Positions 1 to 12,340 are shown, counted from the stretch's first letter. The stretch: 64,000 bases of DNA from Drosophila persimilis (GCF_003286085.1 NW_020825355.1:372001-436000), one strand, 5' to 3'. Made by a program: numbers and translations. The notes: generated from the sequence alone by a model not told the origin.

Positions 1-701
1 AGAGTGCTTCCCTGGGAAGACTCGTCTTGTATCGAGATTTATTTGCACAATTCCGGTTTTTGGATATTCCTTTGCCTCTCCTTTAGAGTCTTTTTTTGTG
101 TGTGTATATTTTCACTACTATTTGCTCATCTCACAGGGACAGAGGACAGGGGACAGGGGACAGAGATCCTCAATAGGAGCCCGAACCTGACGTTTCGTGA
201 GAGCCCTGCACTCCATAACGAAGCAGCGGCCAAAGAGGATGAGCAGACAAGGAGAGCGAATGAGATGGAGACAGGCACGACAGCTGTTTCCCGCTGAAGA
301 ACATTTGACACTGAGATTTTTTTTTTTGAAGAAGCAGGGGCGCCCACAGTGGAGCACACCATTCGAAAAACATAAAAAAAAATTGAAGATTGTCCATTGA
401 CACTGACACAGTGACACGCAAAAAAATCAATAGTATTTCAAAACAAATTGCAATTTTAGCAGAGTCCGTCGTCTAGTTAACATTATTAACCATGTTTATG
501 CCTCTTCCTCGATTCGTTTTGCACAATTATTTCCCACTTTATCGGCTATTTTGTATTTCGTTTGATTTTTCGCTAAACACTTTGGATCTTTTTAGTATTT
601 CCAATTACCATTCCGTTTGTTGGTTAAAATATCATAAATGTTGCCAACAACAACACGCAACGGACGAGGGGTAACCAGCAATAGCGGGGGTGCGCGTATT
701 T

Positions 702-1007
702 TTACGTTTTTCTTAACTCACACGACACGCGACAAGCAGCGGAGGCGACCGGACGGCGACGACTAAATTCGAGCGTGCTCGGGGAGCAACTGAAAGCCCC
801 AAAATGCCGTGGAGCCGCTGAAGCTCCCAAAGTGGAAGAAGGCAAGCAACAAAAGTGCAAGAAGACGAAGAAGAAGAAGCACGGGCAATGTGTAGTGGTG
901 TGAGAGAGAATCAGCCAAAGCCAAAGCCAAAGCGACGGTGAGCGAGAGAGCGGGAACAACAACGTAAGCAGCCATAGAGACGATAGCCAACGGTGCATTT
1001 ATACAAG
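702..1007 (+). other. candidate 5' UTR exon, plus strand
   Basis: The stretch is purine-rich and A/G-skewed like a Drosophila 5' leader. It has AAG-, CAAC- and CCAAAG-type runs and no long conserved frame, and ends in a good splice donor (ACAAG then GTAAGG at 1008). No downstream exon in phase could be picked out in the window, so the gene it would belong to is unknown. It could also be chance. RNA-seq junctions starting at 1007 would settle it. Confidence 0.3.
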
Positions 1008-4000
1008 GTAAGGCGGTACTCTCTGTTTTGTGATAAATGTTAAATGATTTGTCCGTGCTGCATGTTTTTTTTCCTGATCATATCAACCATATCGTCGTCT
1101 GAGAAAGTCTTTCTCTCCCTCACTCTCTCTCTTTGCTCGTTCTGTGTGCTCTCTGCAGACCGCAGACCTTGAAAATAAAATCTTTTGATCGTTTCTTGGG
1201 AATGACTCACCTTATATTCACACACACCTTGCGTTAGCGGCGTAAGACAAGACGCGGACGTTTGGGTTACGTTGCGTTACGCTACGTAAACCTCTTGAGG
1301 CAGGTTGGATTGCGTGCAGGTGTGTGTGTGTGTGTGTGTGTGTATGTTTGTGCCTGTGGCCAGGCTGCACCTTCCTGCAACACGTTGTTGCTGCTGCTGC
1401 TGCGTTGAACTGCAGCTGATAGTCGATTTTCAGGGCCTAAAAATAGCCCAGGCTGCGCGTGTGCCACAATTTGGCTTTATCGTTGATTGAGCGTTAGCCT
1501 ATCATTAGCTGGACATTCGCTGGGTGCATACTCCTATGGGTGGGTGTGTGTGTGTGTTTGTGTGGAGTGCAAAACTTCATTTCGGACGGGGGGACAATGT
1601 ATTGCATTTTGGGAGCGGGCCAGAAAGAGTTACAAATTCAATTGGCAGCCATGCGTTTAACGGTGGGGCCAACACATTCGATATGCCACTTAATGGCCAA
1701 TCGATTGCTTCAAATGCCGATTAGGCTTGGCGATAGAGTAAATAATTTAGTTTGTTTTTATAGCCGGTGGATTGTTTAATGCGACAGTTTAAGTGGGTTA
1801 GAGGTATTTAAATTGGGTTAAAGCTTCGAGGAGTATGACATTAGAGTGCTTGTTTAATAATCATTACATTCGAGTAATATGTGCTTCCGTTAAAGAGGGA
1901 AAGGGAAAGAATCAGAAAAACATACGTCTACCGTTTGCTTCTACGCTCAAGAGTGAGAGGGATGGATAGATAAACACACAGCAGCAGCTTCAATGTTGCA
2001 CATTTCCTCAGAAATAAAAACTTAACACTTCACATCTAATGGGAGTTTCCCCAAGTTCAGAGTCAAACAAATGTCGATTCAGACTTCAAATATGTTAAAA
2101 CTACAACATAAATAACAAAAAACCAACTTGGGTTGTCTTTGGAGACATGATAGTACACGAACTGATAATAGAGTTGTCACCCATTGCCTTGAATAACAAC
2201 AATGCAAAGAAGACGACGAGAAAGAATGATCAAAAGAGAGATGGATAGCACAGAGAAGATGCAGAGGAAAAGACAGACACCGCACAGTATTCAACAGTGG
2301 GATGGAGGAACAGACATCAGACAGCTCTGACTCATCCGCGAGTGTTTTGTATTGTTTTCCACCCCATTAAAATTGTGTCTCTTTTGCCTTTGCGCAATTA
2401 TTTGCGCGATAAACGAAACTAAATGTCTTTTATAATGTAATTTGGTTAATTTTTTGGCGTGTTTTTTTGCTTTGGTTTTCACGCATCAATGCCGTTTGGC
2501 TATTTTGGGCTAGCGATTCATGCGAGAGGCAGAGACAGAGCCAGCCACCGATGGAGGTTCAGAGGTGAGAAAAGAATTTGCGAGAGAGCGGGACAGATTG
2601 ACAGCGGTTCAGAGGTGACAACAACAGACTTTGTCTAGTGCGAGATACCTCGTAGCCCGCCCCACCCCTCATGCAAAAGTTGAATGGACTTTCGATTTTT
2701 AATGTTCGACGGAGACTTTTTTTATGGCCACATTTGGCAGCACAAAGTCAACAATTTTGCGAGTACATAAGCAGCGAATCGAATACATACAAACGTATGT
2801 ATGTACATATAAATATTTGCAATCTCCCTTTGTTCCCTCTGTTAAATGCTAACCCCACACAGTGGTGGGGTTACTGGAATTTACAGTTATCTTTGCTCTT
2901 TCCCACTTGATTTGGCTTTATGTTCATGTTAATTGCATTATGACCCATTTAGCCGGGAGTCTCTTCTTCTGAGATTCCCTTGTTGGCGCGAACCCATCCC
3001 ATCAAACTGGAGCGCAGAACCGAGATCCAAATTCGCCGGGAAGCGACCCGCTGACTGCCCCGCAGACAGAATGTAATTAAGTGGGAATTTTTGCGTGATT
3101 TTTATACCCTTTGCTGGTGGGGGGCTATGGCACTCACGACGGGTAGAGACATCACGACTACTCTATAAATGTGAACATATGTAAGTATTATATTCTTGAT
3201 TAGTACATATGTTTTAAAGCTCGCATTTATAAAGCTGTGTATTTCTAGGAAAACTAATCGAAGGACTGTACTGCAAGTGGGCCGGCACCCAAACCAACTC
3301 TTAGTTTACATTCATTTGCTCCGAAGTTATATAATTCTGCATAGAAAAGTGAGCCAGTCAGATTAACAATACCCTTTTACAGGGTATTTCCAGCCAGTAC
3401 TAGTTTTTATGTGTTTTTTCCTTTTGCTGTTCCGCATTTTGTTCTGGCATTTTTGTGCGCATTGTTGTTAGTGTGGGAGTGAGAGCGCACGAGAGCCTGC
3501 GGATGGCGGCCTACGGCTGACTCACAGGGCCCCCTCTCCCTTCCACAAACCACCAGAGATCTCCGACACTTGAGGACTGCTGTCATTCGGGACTGAATCT
3601 GGCGCGCGAGAGAGATGCCAGATTCTGATAACTGAAGAATTGGGTGTGAGCGAGCGCACCTTGACTGGCCCTGCCTCTGCGTTGCCCTTTGTCATATGAG
3701 CCTACAGCTGCAGTACAGGGTAATTGATACAGTGGGTGTCATAAGTCCTGCCGATAAGGCCATTGAATGTGAAAGGCAGTTCGGGAAGGTGGGGCATCAT
3801 CAACCGAATGACTAGATGTGAGTAAGGGTTTCTGCTGATAAGTGACTAGCTAATATGCTCTGCCTATATCAGGAAAAGTGAGTAAGGGTATCTGTATAAA
3901 TAAACAAAGGCGTAGGCGTCACGATAGATATATCGTAACAAGACAAGACGCCGGGCAGGCTGCCAAAAAGCCTGCAATCTGCTTAGAAATCAAGAGTGGG

Positions 4001-4025
4001 AGAGAGAGGGTGGTGAACCACTTAC
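1008..4025. other. non-coding stretch with simple repeats
   Basis: No supported gene. It contains a TG run near 1320-1343, a perfect CTAAAAATAG (MEF2-type) site at 1437-1446, CT-rich tracts, and a segment from about 3100 to 3400 that starts and ends with ATACCC/GGGTAT-type motifs often seen at the edges of degraded Drosophila repeats. A short direct repeat (GTGAGTAAGGG) lies near 3820 and 3877. Open frames here are short and of low complexity. Confidence 0.5.
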
Positions 4026-7000
4026 CCTCCGCTGTTGCTGCTGCTGATGGTGCTGCTTTGGTGGCTCGTAAAAGTTGCTGCCATTCTCCAACCACTCCAC
4101 ATCTCTGCAAGATCAAAATAGAGAGAGAGAGAGAGTGCATTAGCAACCACATGCTCGACATTCACCACACAACAAACGACAGAAAGCACTCTCTCTCGGA
4201 GCTTTCGCTCTCACGCTACTCACCTTTGCATGCGCTGGATGACCGGCCTCTGGGCGGTGCTATCGTGGATGCGCACCTGATCCGGCGTGATCTCCTCCAG
4301 GAGGAACATATTCTTGCTGGCCAGGGAGGAGCTCTCCTCCAGCAGAAACATATTCGTGCCGCTTTCCGGCGTCGCATCGCTGCTGCTGTTGTTGTAGAAG
4401 AGCGGACTGAGCGGCCGGCAAGCGCCACCCAAAAGCTCGTCGATATTCTGATGCCGCGAGATGAAAAGCTTCTCGCCGGGCCGCCTCACCTGTGGGGAGA
4501 AGCGTGGCTGCAGCGATGTCGGTGGCGCTGACTGCGCTGCCGGCATGTGAGCTCTTCCCATTGGAATGTTGTCGTAGGGCGAGGGACAGCGCGGTCGCTG
4601 CTCTGTCGGCACGGGACTGGCGCACTGCCCCAGCGGCGGCGGGCGTTCGGTGTAGGAAAAGTGGAAGGAGCTGCTCAGCTCGTGTGGTGTGTCCAGTTGG
4701 TGCTGCTGCTGCTGCGGATTCCTGCGCCTTTGATCTGTCTCCTCTCTGCCCTGCTGCTCCTCTTCCTCCTCCTCGTCGCTGCTGGCGTTGGCAGCGGCAG
4801 CAACTGCAACTGCTGCCGACTGCGCTGCTTCTGGCTCGTCCTGCAGCCACCAGGCCCGCTCTCCCGACTCCCAGTGCTTGATGATGCAAGGCGGGGGTGT
4901 GGGTGGCTTCACTGGCGGTGGTTCCATCTCTTTCTCGTTCTCCTTCTCTTTTTCCTTTTCACTGTCCTGCCACCAGGCCCGCTCTCCGGACTCCACGCGT
5001 TGGACATTGAACAGCTTTTTGGTGGGTCCGGACATCCACCAGTGCTTGGGTCCCTCGTCACTGTGGCTTTTTGAGTTGGAGCTTTTGGAACCACTCGGCA
5101 GTTTCAAGGTCACCTCCACATGCGTCTCATTGTTGTTGTTGTTGTTGTTCTCGTCCTCGTGGTAGCCATTTGAATGGAGAGGGGACTGCAATTGTAGGGG
5201 GGATTGGGGCAGAGATCGGGACTGCGGTGGTGACTGTGGCAGGGAACGGGTCTGAGGTGACTGCGACTCCATCTTTGCCTGAGACTGGGGCTGCTCCTGT
5301 TCCTCCTCCAGCCACCAGGCATCCTGCTCCGGTGAGATGCGGCTCCTTGGCATCTGCTTGACCTTGGATATCGTCTCCAAGTCGTGATCCTGGCTACTCC
5401 AGTGACTGGGATCATCGTCCAGGGGGTTCAGAGTCTCCTCTGCCAGCGTATCATCATCACCCTCATCATCCGCCTCACTACGGCGCAGCCACCAGGCCTG
5501 CTCCTCACCGGAATCAATGTGCCGTAGCCTATAGGGAGGCATTTCCCCGTTCTGATTGTTCTGATCCAAAGCGGAGGCTGTGTTTATCTGGAGACTGGTG
5601 TCCTGCCACCAGCTGGGCTCCTCTTGGCTGGGGTCCTGCTCGGAGGTGGTGCTCAGGCTAGTGTCCTGCGTGGTGGTGGTGGTGCTGCTGCTGCTGATCG
5701 TCGTTGGGGTGGTGGCAGTGGTGATCCTTGTGGTGGCGGGACAGCGCGTACTCGAACTGGGGGTCGTCAGTGGGGATCTCGTTGAGGTATTCGCTTCGCT
5801 CGTGGGCGTCGTTTTTGTCGATTTCGTTCGCGGTTCGTTCGTGTTAAGATCTGTGGCCAGACTGATCGATGGTGGGGCCTCCGGCTCCCCAGAGCTCTCC
5901 GAGCTTTCGAGGAAGATCGGTTCACTATTTGCGTCTTGCTGACGATTTGCGAAAAAATTCGACACCGAGGAGAGCTTCTGCAGACGACGCGTTTGTGGCG
6001 ATCGGTTCGGTGGTGGTGCCGCCACCGGACTCTCATTCGGTTGGGGATCGTGGCCCTCTAGTGAAGGTGACTCAGGTGCTGGCGTATTCGATTTGCGGCT
6101 ATTTTGGTTGGGCAACGATTGGCCGGCATTGCCGGCAACGACCTTGCCTTCTTTGGGCGTCTTCTTTTTGCTCTGTTTTTTAACGGTCTTCACCCGCTGC
6201 TCGCTGTCCGAGGCGGAGGTGGAGGAGGCGGCCGCGGAGGACGTCGATGTGCTCTGACGACTACCCGTTGAGGAGGACGTTTTGCCATTGCTCAGCTTGG
6301 AGCTCTTCTTTCCGGAGGAGCCAGCCGAAGCCAGACTCCCCTCAGAGCCCGCACTGGGCGAGCGTTCTAGTTGGGCGGACCCTCCATTGGTCACCACGTC
6401 CTCGGACTCCCCGCCACTGGGAGTGCGCGATTTGCGCGGCCTGTCCGTGGGTCCCACATTCAGGGAGCTCTTGCGGAAGTCCTTGTTGGGCCATTTGACG
6501 GCAGAGCTGCCCGAACTGGAGCTGGAGCAGGTCTTGGTGGGTGATTCGCTTTTGGTGGGTGCTGCTGGTGGCTTATTGGCCAAATTCTCCACGGAGGACT
6601 GACGTGAGGCATTCAGACGTATGGCCTTGGGCGGAGAGAGCTTCGATTTGCTGACGGAGGCGGAGGACGACTTGGCGGAGCTCCCATTACTCAAGGAGCC
6701 ATTACTCTTGGACGGTGGACTGGGGACCTCCGCTGGTGACTGTGACTTCCCCTCCACGGAGGGGGACATGGACTTGTTGGACAGCGGACTGGCACTGTAA
6801 CGGAGGCTGCTGATCCGATCCCTGTGCGGGCTGTAGGTGGAGCTGAGGCTGCTGCTGCCACCGCTGTACCGCAGATATCGCGTGGAATCGTCCATCCTGT
6901 CCGATTGGATCTCCTTCTCCAGCATCTGGCGGGGCTTCGTCGATCGCTGGATGGTCTTCTCGATGGTCTTGGCAATGTCGATGCGGCGCGTACGCTGGAC

Positions 7001-7852
7001 GGTGGTACTCCCCGGTGGCGTGGGCGAAGTGGCACGCGTAACCACCGACACGGAAACGAAGGTTTCCTCGGGCTGCAGGTCCTGTGCAACCTTCTTCTGT
7101 TCCTGCTCCTTCTCGGGGCTGGCCTGCTGTTTGCCCTTTGGCTCTTCCTCCCTGGCCTTCTCTGGGGGACTTGCGGTGACCTCCTGCTCCTTCTCCCTGC
7201 TGGCCCTGGCTCGACTGGCCGTTCTCGCATGAAAGTCGCTGGTGGTCAAGTAGGAGATGGCACTGCCATTGCTGCTGCCATTGCTGATCCTTGATGCGGC
7301 GGGGCCAAAGCGACTGCCGTACCCATTCCTCGCACCCGACGACGAGGAGGAGGTCGAGGTGTTTCCACTGCGATAGGTGGCCCCCAGTTTGCTCCTGCCG
7401 CTGTCGATGACTGGACTCGGATCCCTCGATTTACCTCGATTCGTGTGCTCCAGGGCCACGGGACTAGGATCCCTGGATCTGCCGTACTTTCCCAGCGTGC
7501 TGCTGCTCGTCCCAGCTCCCCCCGTGTACCGCTTGATGGGACTGGTCCGCTCGCTGGCGGCCGTCTCCTTGGGCTCTGTCTTGGCATAGCGACTCACGTA
7601 GCTGGTGACGGGCGGTGGGGCTGCCGATGTGGGTGGATCTCGCTTGAGGCGGTATGTCCCGCCCGAGAATGATGGTCTGTAGGCGCTGGGCGTGGCCAGG
7701 GAACTGTAACGCGATGTGGAGTCGCCTCCAGCTCCATACTGTGGGGCGAGAGAGGGTGAAAGTGAGTGGGTGAAAGGTGGGAGTATTATTAATAGACTCA
7801 CCGAAGAGCTGCCTGTTTTGTAAGAGCTGCCCAGGCTGGACTTCCAGGGTGT
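4026..7852 (-). CDS. large low-complexity protein with repeated WW motifs, three exons seen
   Basis: Not recognised. Three coding exons are supported by GT-AG sites with matching phase: 7802-7852 (17 codons), 7738-4224 (about 1171 codons) and 4104-4026 (26 codons, ending QQQQQRR). Both ends are open: the first exon has an acceptor before it and the last a donor (GTAAGT) after it, so start and stop lie elsewhere. The protein is rich in Ser, Pro and basic residues, with repeated RDPSPV phosphosite-like motifs near the N-terminus and a KTIEKTIQRS segment. In the C-terminal third, six Trp-Trp motifs recur between 4840 and 5620, several in the form ESGE-x-AWW. The motif NMFLLEE occurs twice near the end. 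There is no enzyme fold, signal peptide or membrane segment. The make-up suggests a disordered scaffold, possibly cytoskeletal, but that is a guess. The ATG-like start in the open frame near 7801 is intron and was rejected. Confidence 0.75.
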
Positions 7853-10177
7853 CTGCAGAAGAGAAGGTAATTGGGATTATTCGCTAATGGTTTAAAATTT
7901 GTGTTTATTTTGGAAAACAACTATTATACCTCCTTCAACGTGATCTTTTACCATTATATCTACCTTAACTACAAATATCTTTTGTTAAAAGCTCGCACAC
8001 ACACACAATAAGATATATTTGATCCATCCATTTAACAATTTTCATGAGCATCGAACCACCTCTAGATTAAACAGATATGATATTACAGCTTCAGCGTCTC
8101 CTCGTATACCGCATTCTCTTATTGACTATTTCTAGTCTATTAATTTCCATGTACATATTCTTTTGTATTTTCTTGGTATTATTCCTCGAAATCTTCATTC
8201 TCTTTTCTCATTGAAATTGAAATTGATAGGGGAAGGAATCACAAGGCATGGCTTTGATTGATTGGCGCACTTAGACCATAACAACAATTGACTCCCGGCA
8301 TCCACCCGCCCCTCCTGTTCGAAGGGGGCAACTTTCTCAATGAGTTGTGCACTCGACAATTATTCGCACACATTTCATCATCATCATCAGGCAGCCACGC
8401 AGTCAGGCAGCCACGCAGTCACGCAGCCAGGCATCCCATCTCAGGCATCATCATCAGTCGCCGCATCAGCCTCTGTCTGAAGAGAACATCAACACCATCA
8501 GACGATGCCAAAGAATCTCCCCCAACTTTTCCCATTGGATCCCCAATGCTATTTGTATTTTTGGGGGCTTCTGCTGCTGCTGCTTCTTTGAACTCGCTTC
8601 AATGCATTTTCCCTTGCCTTTGGCTCTATTTCATTTTCAATTAAATGGCGCTGTAGCACGCGTTTTTCAATTAATTTGGACGTGTAAACAGATTCATTTC
8701 GATTATTTCAACATCTGCCTTCTAATCTCGACCGAGCATCGGCGGGCATTAGAAAATCTCTCGCCCTCGTCCTCTATATAAAGCGACAGAGACACATCTT
8801 GGCCACGAGCATACATACATGCAGATGTACACATAAATATTTAGAGAACCCCCGTGTTCAGGTGGATCCAGGGGGACAGACAGATAGAAAGGCAGACGGA
8901 CAGACCATTTAATATTGCAAAATTCATGTCGACTTTTTATAGATTTTTGGCACAGCAAAAAGATCTTTTGCACCAATTAATGCAGCTGATATTTAATGAG
9001 CAGTTGAAATGCTGTTGAACCCCCACTAAATTGACAGAGACACGAGCAATATTGGCGCATTATACGAGTGGAAAGCAGCATTGTACAAGACTTTGTGTGA
9101 AAACATTTAACAGTCATTTATTGTAAGATATATTCAATTTTTGGGATATTTTGGAAGACATTTTGGCTGTCCCTCGTACCTGTCCAAAGAATGATACCTG
9201 TCCATCTTATATCCCATTTTATATCACACTAAGCAATTTTAGAGTACTCTAATACATTTATTTGTGATCATTTCCCAAGTAAATAATGGAGTATTCCATT
9301 GAAAATTCCTCAATTCAAATAATTTTCGATCTGAATGAACCCCCAAGTGGCGCCAAGTCCCCCTCAAAATCTCCCATGACATATATCAGAACAAAGAATA
9401 ATAATAATCTTGAATTCTTCCAGCGACCGCCCAATGAGAGAACTAACAAAGACAGAGAGAGGAAGCCATGAAGACGGATAGAGAAGAGGAAGCCGGAGAA
9501 GACTGAGAAGAGACAGCAAGACAGACAGTGTCGGCTAATTGTTTTCGCTCAGTGAAATGGAATGCCAAATACACAAATAGCCCCAACAATGTGCAAAACA
9601 AGCAAACGGAGACGACACTCAGCATCAGACTCAACCGGAGAAAAGTCTGGGGATAGAGATAGATGTGGATGTGGATGTAGATGTGGATGTGTCTATGGAT
9701 GGATCGTCTCTGGAATGAGCTTGCCATGTGCCAGCCCCGCTCTCTGGAGTGGAGTGCGTACTTCTCTGACAGCGTTATTATGCGGACTCAATTAGGGACG
9801 ACCCCAGACACCAGGATGCGCTATAAAGCGCCTGTCTGTCAGTCGACCGAGTCTATAAAGCACACATAAACCACTCGCAAGCTATAACTACGAAATATAT
9901 GTATCTATCTATGTATCTGCGAGTCCAACGATCTCAAGTATTCGCGTGCCATGCGTCCGATGTCTGCCAGACATATGATTTATTTATAAACGCTTTTTCT
10001 ACATTTCGCTCTGTCAAAAGTGTCGAAAAATGCGTTTTACAAAATTCAAATGTGTAAAGAATTATACAAAATAAAAGTGAAAATAAATGAAAATGAAAAC
10101 TACACAAAAAGATGTGCTTGATGTGGACATGTGGACAGATCAGGCTGTCAAGCTCATGCCGAATCAGCTCCAGTCTC
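7853..10177. other. non-coding stretch
   Basis: Upstream of the acceptor at 7852, so probably an intron of the minus-strand gene. It holds short CA and CAT/CAG-type runs, including a small tandem repeat around 8390-8440 (units like CAGCCACGCAGT), a GGATGT-type run near 9660-9700, and AT-rich DNA. I see no supported exon; the frames at 8288-8781 are low in complexity and lack a coding look. Confidence 0.5.
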
Positions 10178-11881
10178 TTATTCCGCTTCCCGCATATAGG
10201 CGAAGTCGTCGTCCGATGCCTTGTCCTGGTTCATCTGCATTGGCTGCCGTTGTGGCGGCTTGGTGGTGAAGGGTCCATTGAAGTTCACATAGATCTCGTC
10301 CGGTGAAGTCAGATCTAGGCCGAGCTTTGTCAGATCTTCCCCAAACGCCAGTCGGGTAGTCTCCGGATGGGTGTGGGTAGCCCGCATGGCCGCGAGTAGA
10401 CCCACAATCCCATATTGATCTAGGATCATGGAACTGGGAACGTTAGTGAAGACTCCATCGGCATTGCTCCGAATGCCTTCGCTCTGGGAAGATGAAGATG
10501 CCTTGGGCGCCGTACGATGGGACTCATAAGACGGCTGTCCGAAGATGTCCGAATACGAGGGCAGTGTCGGCATGCGGCGGTACAGCTCTGGAAAGAGCTT
10601 TAGCTCCCAGTCCTTCGCACTGTGGCCAAACATAAAGGCGAAGGTATCGTTGGGCACTGCCTTGCGTGACGATCCCTGGCCGTCAGACGTCTCTGGCGAA
10701 TAGACATCACTGATTGGCTTTTCTGCAGCTTCTGGCTCCTGGTACTGGGCATATTTCGGATCGATGATATAGGATGGCAGTTTGAAGATTGCCTCCAGGT
10801 CGCCGCGTGACTTCAGGTTGCAGGTTGCAGGTTCCTCGTTGAAGGGTGGATCCTCGTTGAAGTCTGGCATCTGGTCATTAATTAAATCCTGTGGGCGGTA
10901 ACAGATTGTTTCGGGGTCAGAGAATGATCCTTGGTCGCCGAGTGGCTCCAGATCATCGAGTGGCCCCAGGTCGCCGATTGGCTCCAGGTCGTCGATTGGC
11001 CCCAGGTCGCCGATTGGCTCCAGGTCGTCGATTGGGCCCAGGTCGCCGATTGGCTCCAGGTCGCCGATTGGCTCCACGTCGCCGATTGGCTCCAGGTCGC
11101 CGAGTGGCCCCAGGTCGTCGAGTGGCGCCAGGTCGCCGATAGTCCCCAGGTCGTCGAGTGGCCCCAGGTCGCCGGGTGGAGCCAGGTCGCCGATAGGCCC
11201 CAGGTCGTCGAGTGGCGCCAGGTCGCCGATTGGCTCCACGTCGCCGAGTGGCCCCAGGTCGCCGATAGTCCCCTGGTCGCCGAGTGATGCCTTGTTGCAT
11301 AGTGGCTCCTGGTCGGAAAGTGAAAGCAGGTCAGAGAATGGCCCGGAGCTACTGATCTCCTGCAGATGGAAGAATGATTCCTTGTCAGATACCTCAAAAG
11401 TCGACTCATGGAACGACTCTGGGGTAGAGTCAATGCCACAGGTCAGCTTCTCGTCATCGACTGAATGCAGGTCGTCAGGCGAAGAGATCTGGTCGGGGTT
11501 CGGCTTCTGTTCAAGCTGCTCCACGTCGCACCTTGGCACCTTCTTCGGGACACGGCTTAGGGCCGGGACCAGTGTCGGCTTCTTGAAAATGAACGAAGTC
11601 GAAGTCTTCTTTGCCAGCATCTGCGGCAGCTTTGCCTGCTTTGCCAGCTTTGGCAGCTGTTTGGGCTTCTGGTTAGATTTTTCGGTTTTTTCAGAGCTGG
11701 ACTTTTTCTCATTTTTGTTTTTTTTCGAGCCGCTGGCGGTGCCACTGGCGTTTTTGCCTTTGCTTTTGCTTTTGTTGGTTTTCTCTTTAGTCTTTTGGCT
11801 GCTAATTTTGTTGATGTTGTCGTGCGTCTTCTTGCGCAGCATTGCTATCGATGCGGCATTTCCGTGATGACGACGTGGCAT
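10178..11881 (-). CDS. Rga/CNOT2-like chimeric protein, intronless
   Basis: An intact 567-codon frame without introns. Residues 1-115 are very rich in Lys and Ser (nuclear-type). Residues 201-320 are about 20 units of a six-residue repeat (GDLGPI, DDLEPI and variants). Residues 486-548 resemble the start of the NOT2/3/5 region of CNOT2 (Rga/Regena in flies): DQYGIVGLLAAMRA followed by LAFGEDLTKLGLDLTSP matches the family's DQFGMIGLLTFIRA and LALGxDLTxLGLNLNSP. The frame stops soon after, so the NOT-box that binds the CCR4-NOT complex is absent. Residues 409-450 (TFAFMFGHSAKDWELKLFPE) look conserved in style but I do not know them. It lies head to head with the SelD-like gene at 12341. The lack of introns and the partial match suggest a retrocopy fused to new sequence. 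A role as competitor or partner of the deadenylase complex is possible, but this is inference. Confidence 0.75.
   Translation of the reverse strand: MPRRHHGNAASIAMLRKKTHDNINKISSQKTKEKTNKSKSKGKNASGTASGSKKNKNEKKSSSEKTEKSNQKPKQLPKLAKQAKLPQMLAKKTSTSFIFKKPTLVPALSRVPKKVPRCDVEQLEQKPNPDQISSPDDLHSVDDEKLTCGIDSTPESFHESTFEVSDKESFFHLQEISSSGPFSDLLSLSDQEPLCNKASLGDQGTIGDLGPLGDVEPIGDLAPLDDLGPIGDLAPPGDLGPLDDLGTIGDLAPLDDLGPLGDLEPIGDVEPIGDLEPIGDLGPIDDLEPIGDLGPIDDLEPIGDLGPLDDLEPLGDQGSFSDPETICYRPQDLINDQMPDFNEDPPFNEEPATCNLKSRGDLEAIFKLPSYIIDPKYAQYQEPEAAEKPISDVYSPETSDGQGSSRKAVPNDTFAFMFGHSAKDWELKLFPELYRRMPTLPSYSDIFGQPSYESHRTAPKASSSSQSEGIRSNADGVFTNVPSSMILDQYGIVGLLAAMRATHTHPETTRLAFGEDLTKLGLDLTSPDEIYVNFNGPFTTKPPQRQPMQMNQDKASDDDFAYMREAE
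10922..11281 (-). repeat. 18-bp coding tandem repeat, about 20 units
   Basis: The DNA repeats with an 18-bp period and encodes six-residue acidic units (GDLxPI or DDLxPL) in the Rga-like frame. Because the period is a multiple of three and stop codons are missing from the unit, several other frames also stay open here, which explains the overlapping spurious frames on both strands. Confidence 0.9.
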
Positions 11882-12042
11882 GGCTGCGTTCTTACTTTTC
11901 TAGATTACTTGTAGATTGTAAAAATTGCCTGGAAATGTGGCAGTATTTGTGCTTTTTCGAATTTGTATTTTTTTTTGTAAGTAAAGACAAACTAAAACGA
12001 TTTCACAGCACGCTTTGATAACAATACTATCGAAAGTAGTTT

Positions 12043-12063
12043 CAACACTTGGATACAGTGCTG
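12043..12063. promoter_or_regulatory. imperfect palindrome, copy A, in divergent promoter
   Basis: CAACACT, a seven-base spacer, then AGTGCTG. It lies between the divergent Rga-like and SelD-like genes and closely matches copy B 190 bp away. It could be a binding site for a dimeric factor. The role is inferred from position only. Confidence 0.45.
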
Positions 12064-12251
12064 TAAACGAATGTAAATTTCTTACCATTTTCTTCTTGGT
12101 GAAATAATGCATGTTACTTTTGTACAAGAAGGAATAATAAAAATAATATTTATAAAAAATAATGGCAGCAAACGTTCAATCTTCAAATATTTTTTGAGCT
12201 GCAAGGCGGTGGAGAGCGTGATTCGATAGCATTTTCCTGTAGTAGGTATTT

Positions 12252-12271
12252 CAACACTTGAAACAGTGTTG
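12252..12271. promoter_or_regulatory. perfect palindrome, copy B, in divergent promoter
   Basis: CAACACT and AGTGTTG form a perfect inverted repeat around a six-base spacer (TGAAAC). Located 70 bp before the SelD-like start. Copy A shares TTCAACACTTG and ACAGTG with it. Confidence 0.5.
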
Positions 12272-12340
12272 GAATACTACATATCAGCTTTTTCTCACAT
12301 TGTAAACAAAGTATACGTAATTTAAAAAAAGAAAAGAAAC

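Noticed and set aside
7739-7801. N-terminal extension of the large minus-strand frame
   Set aside because: It is an intron: the donor at 7801 and the acceptor at 7740-7739 fit GT-AG, and the upstream exon 7802-7852 is in phase.
10882-11439. 185-codon frame rich in SATW repeats, minus strand
   Set aside because: Alternative frame of the 18-bp repeat; the 567-codon frame has the NOT2-like match and is longer.
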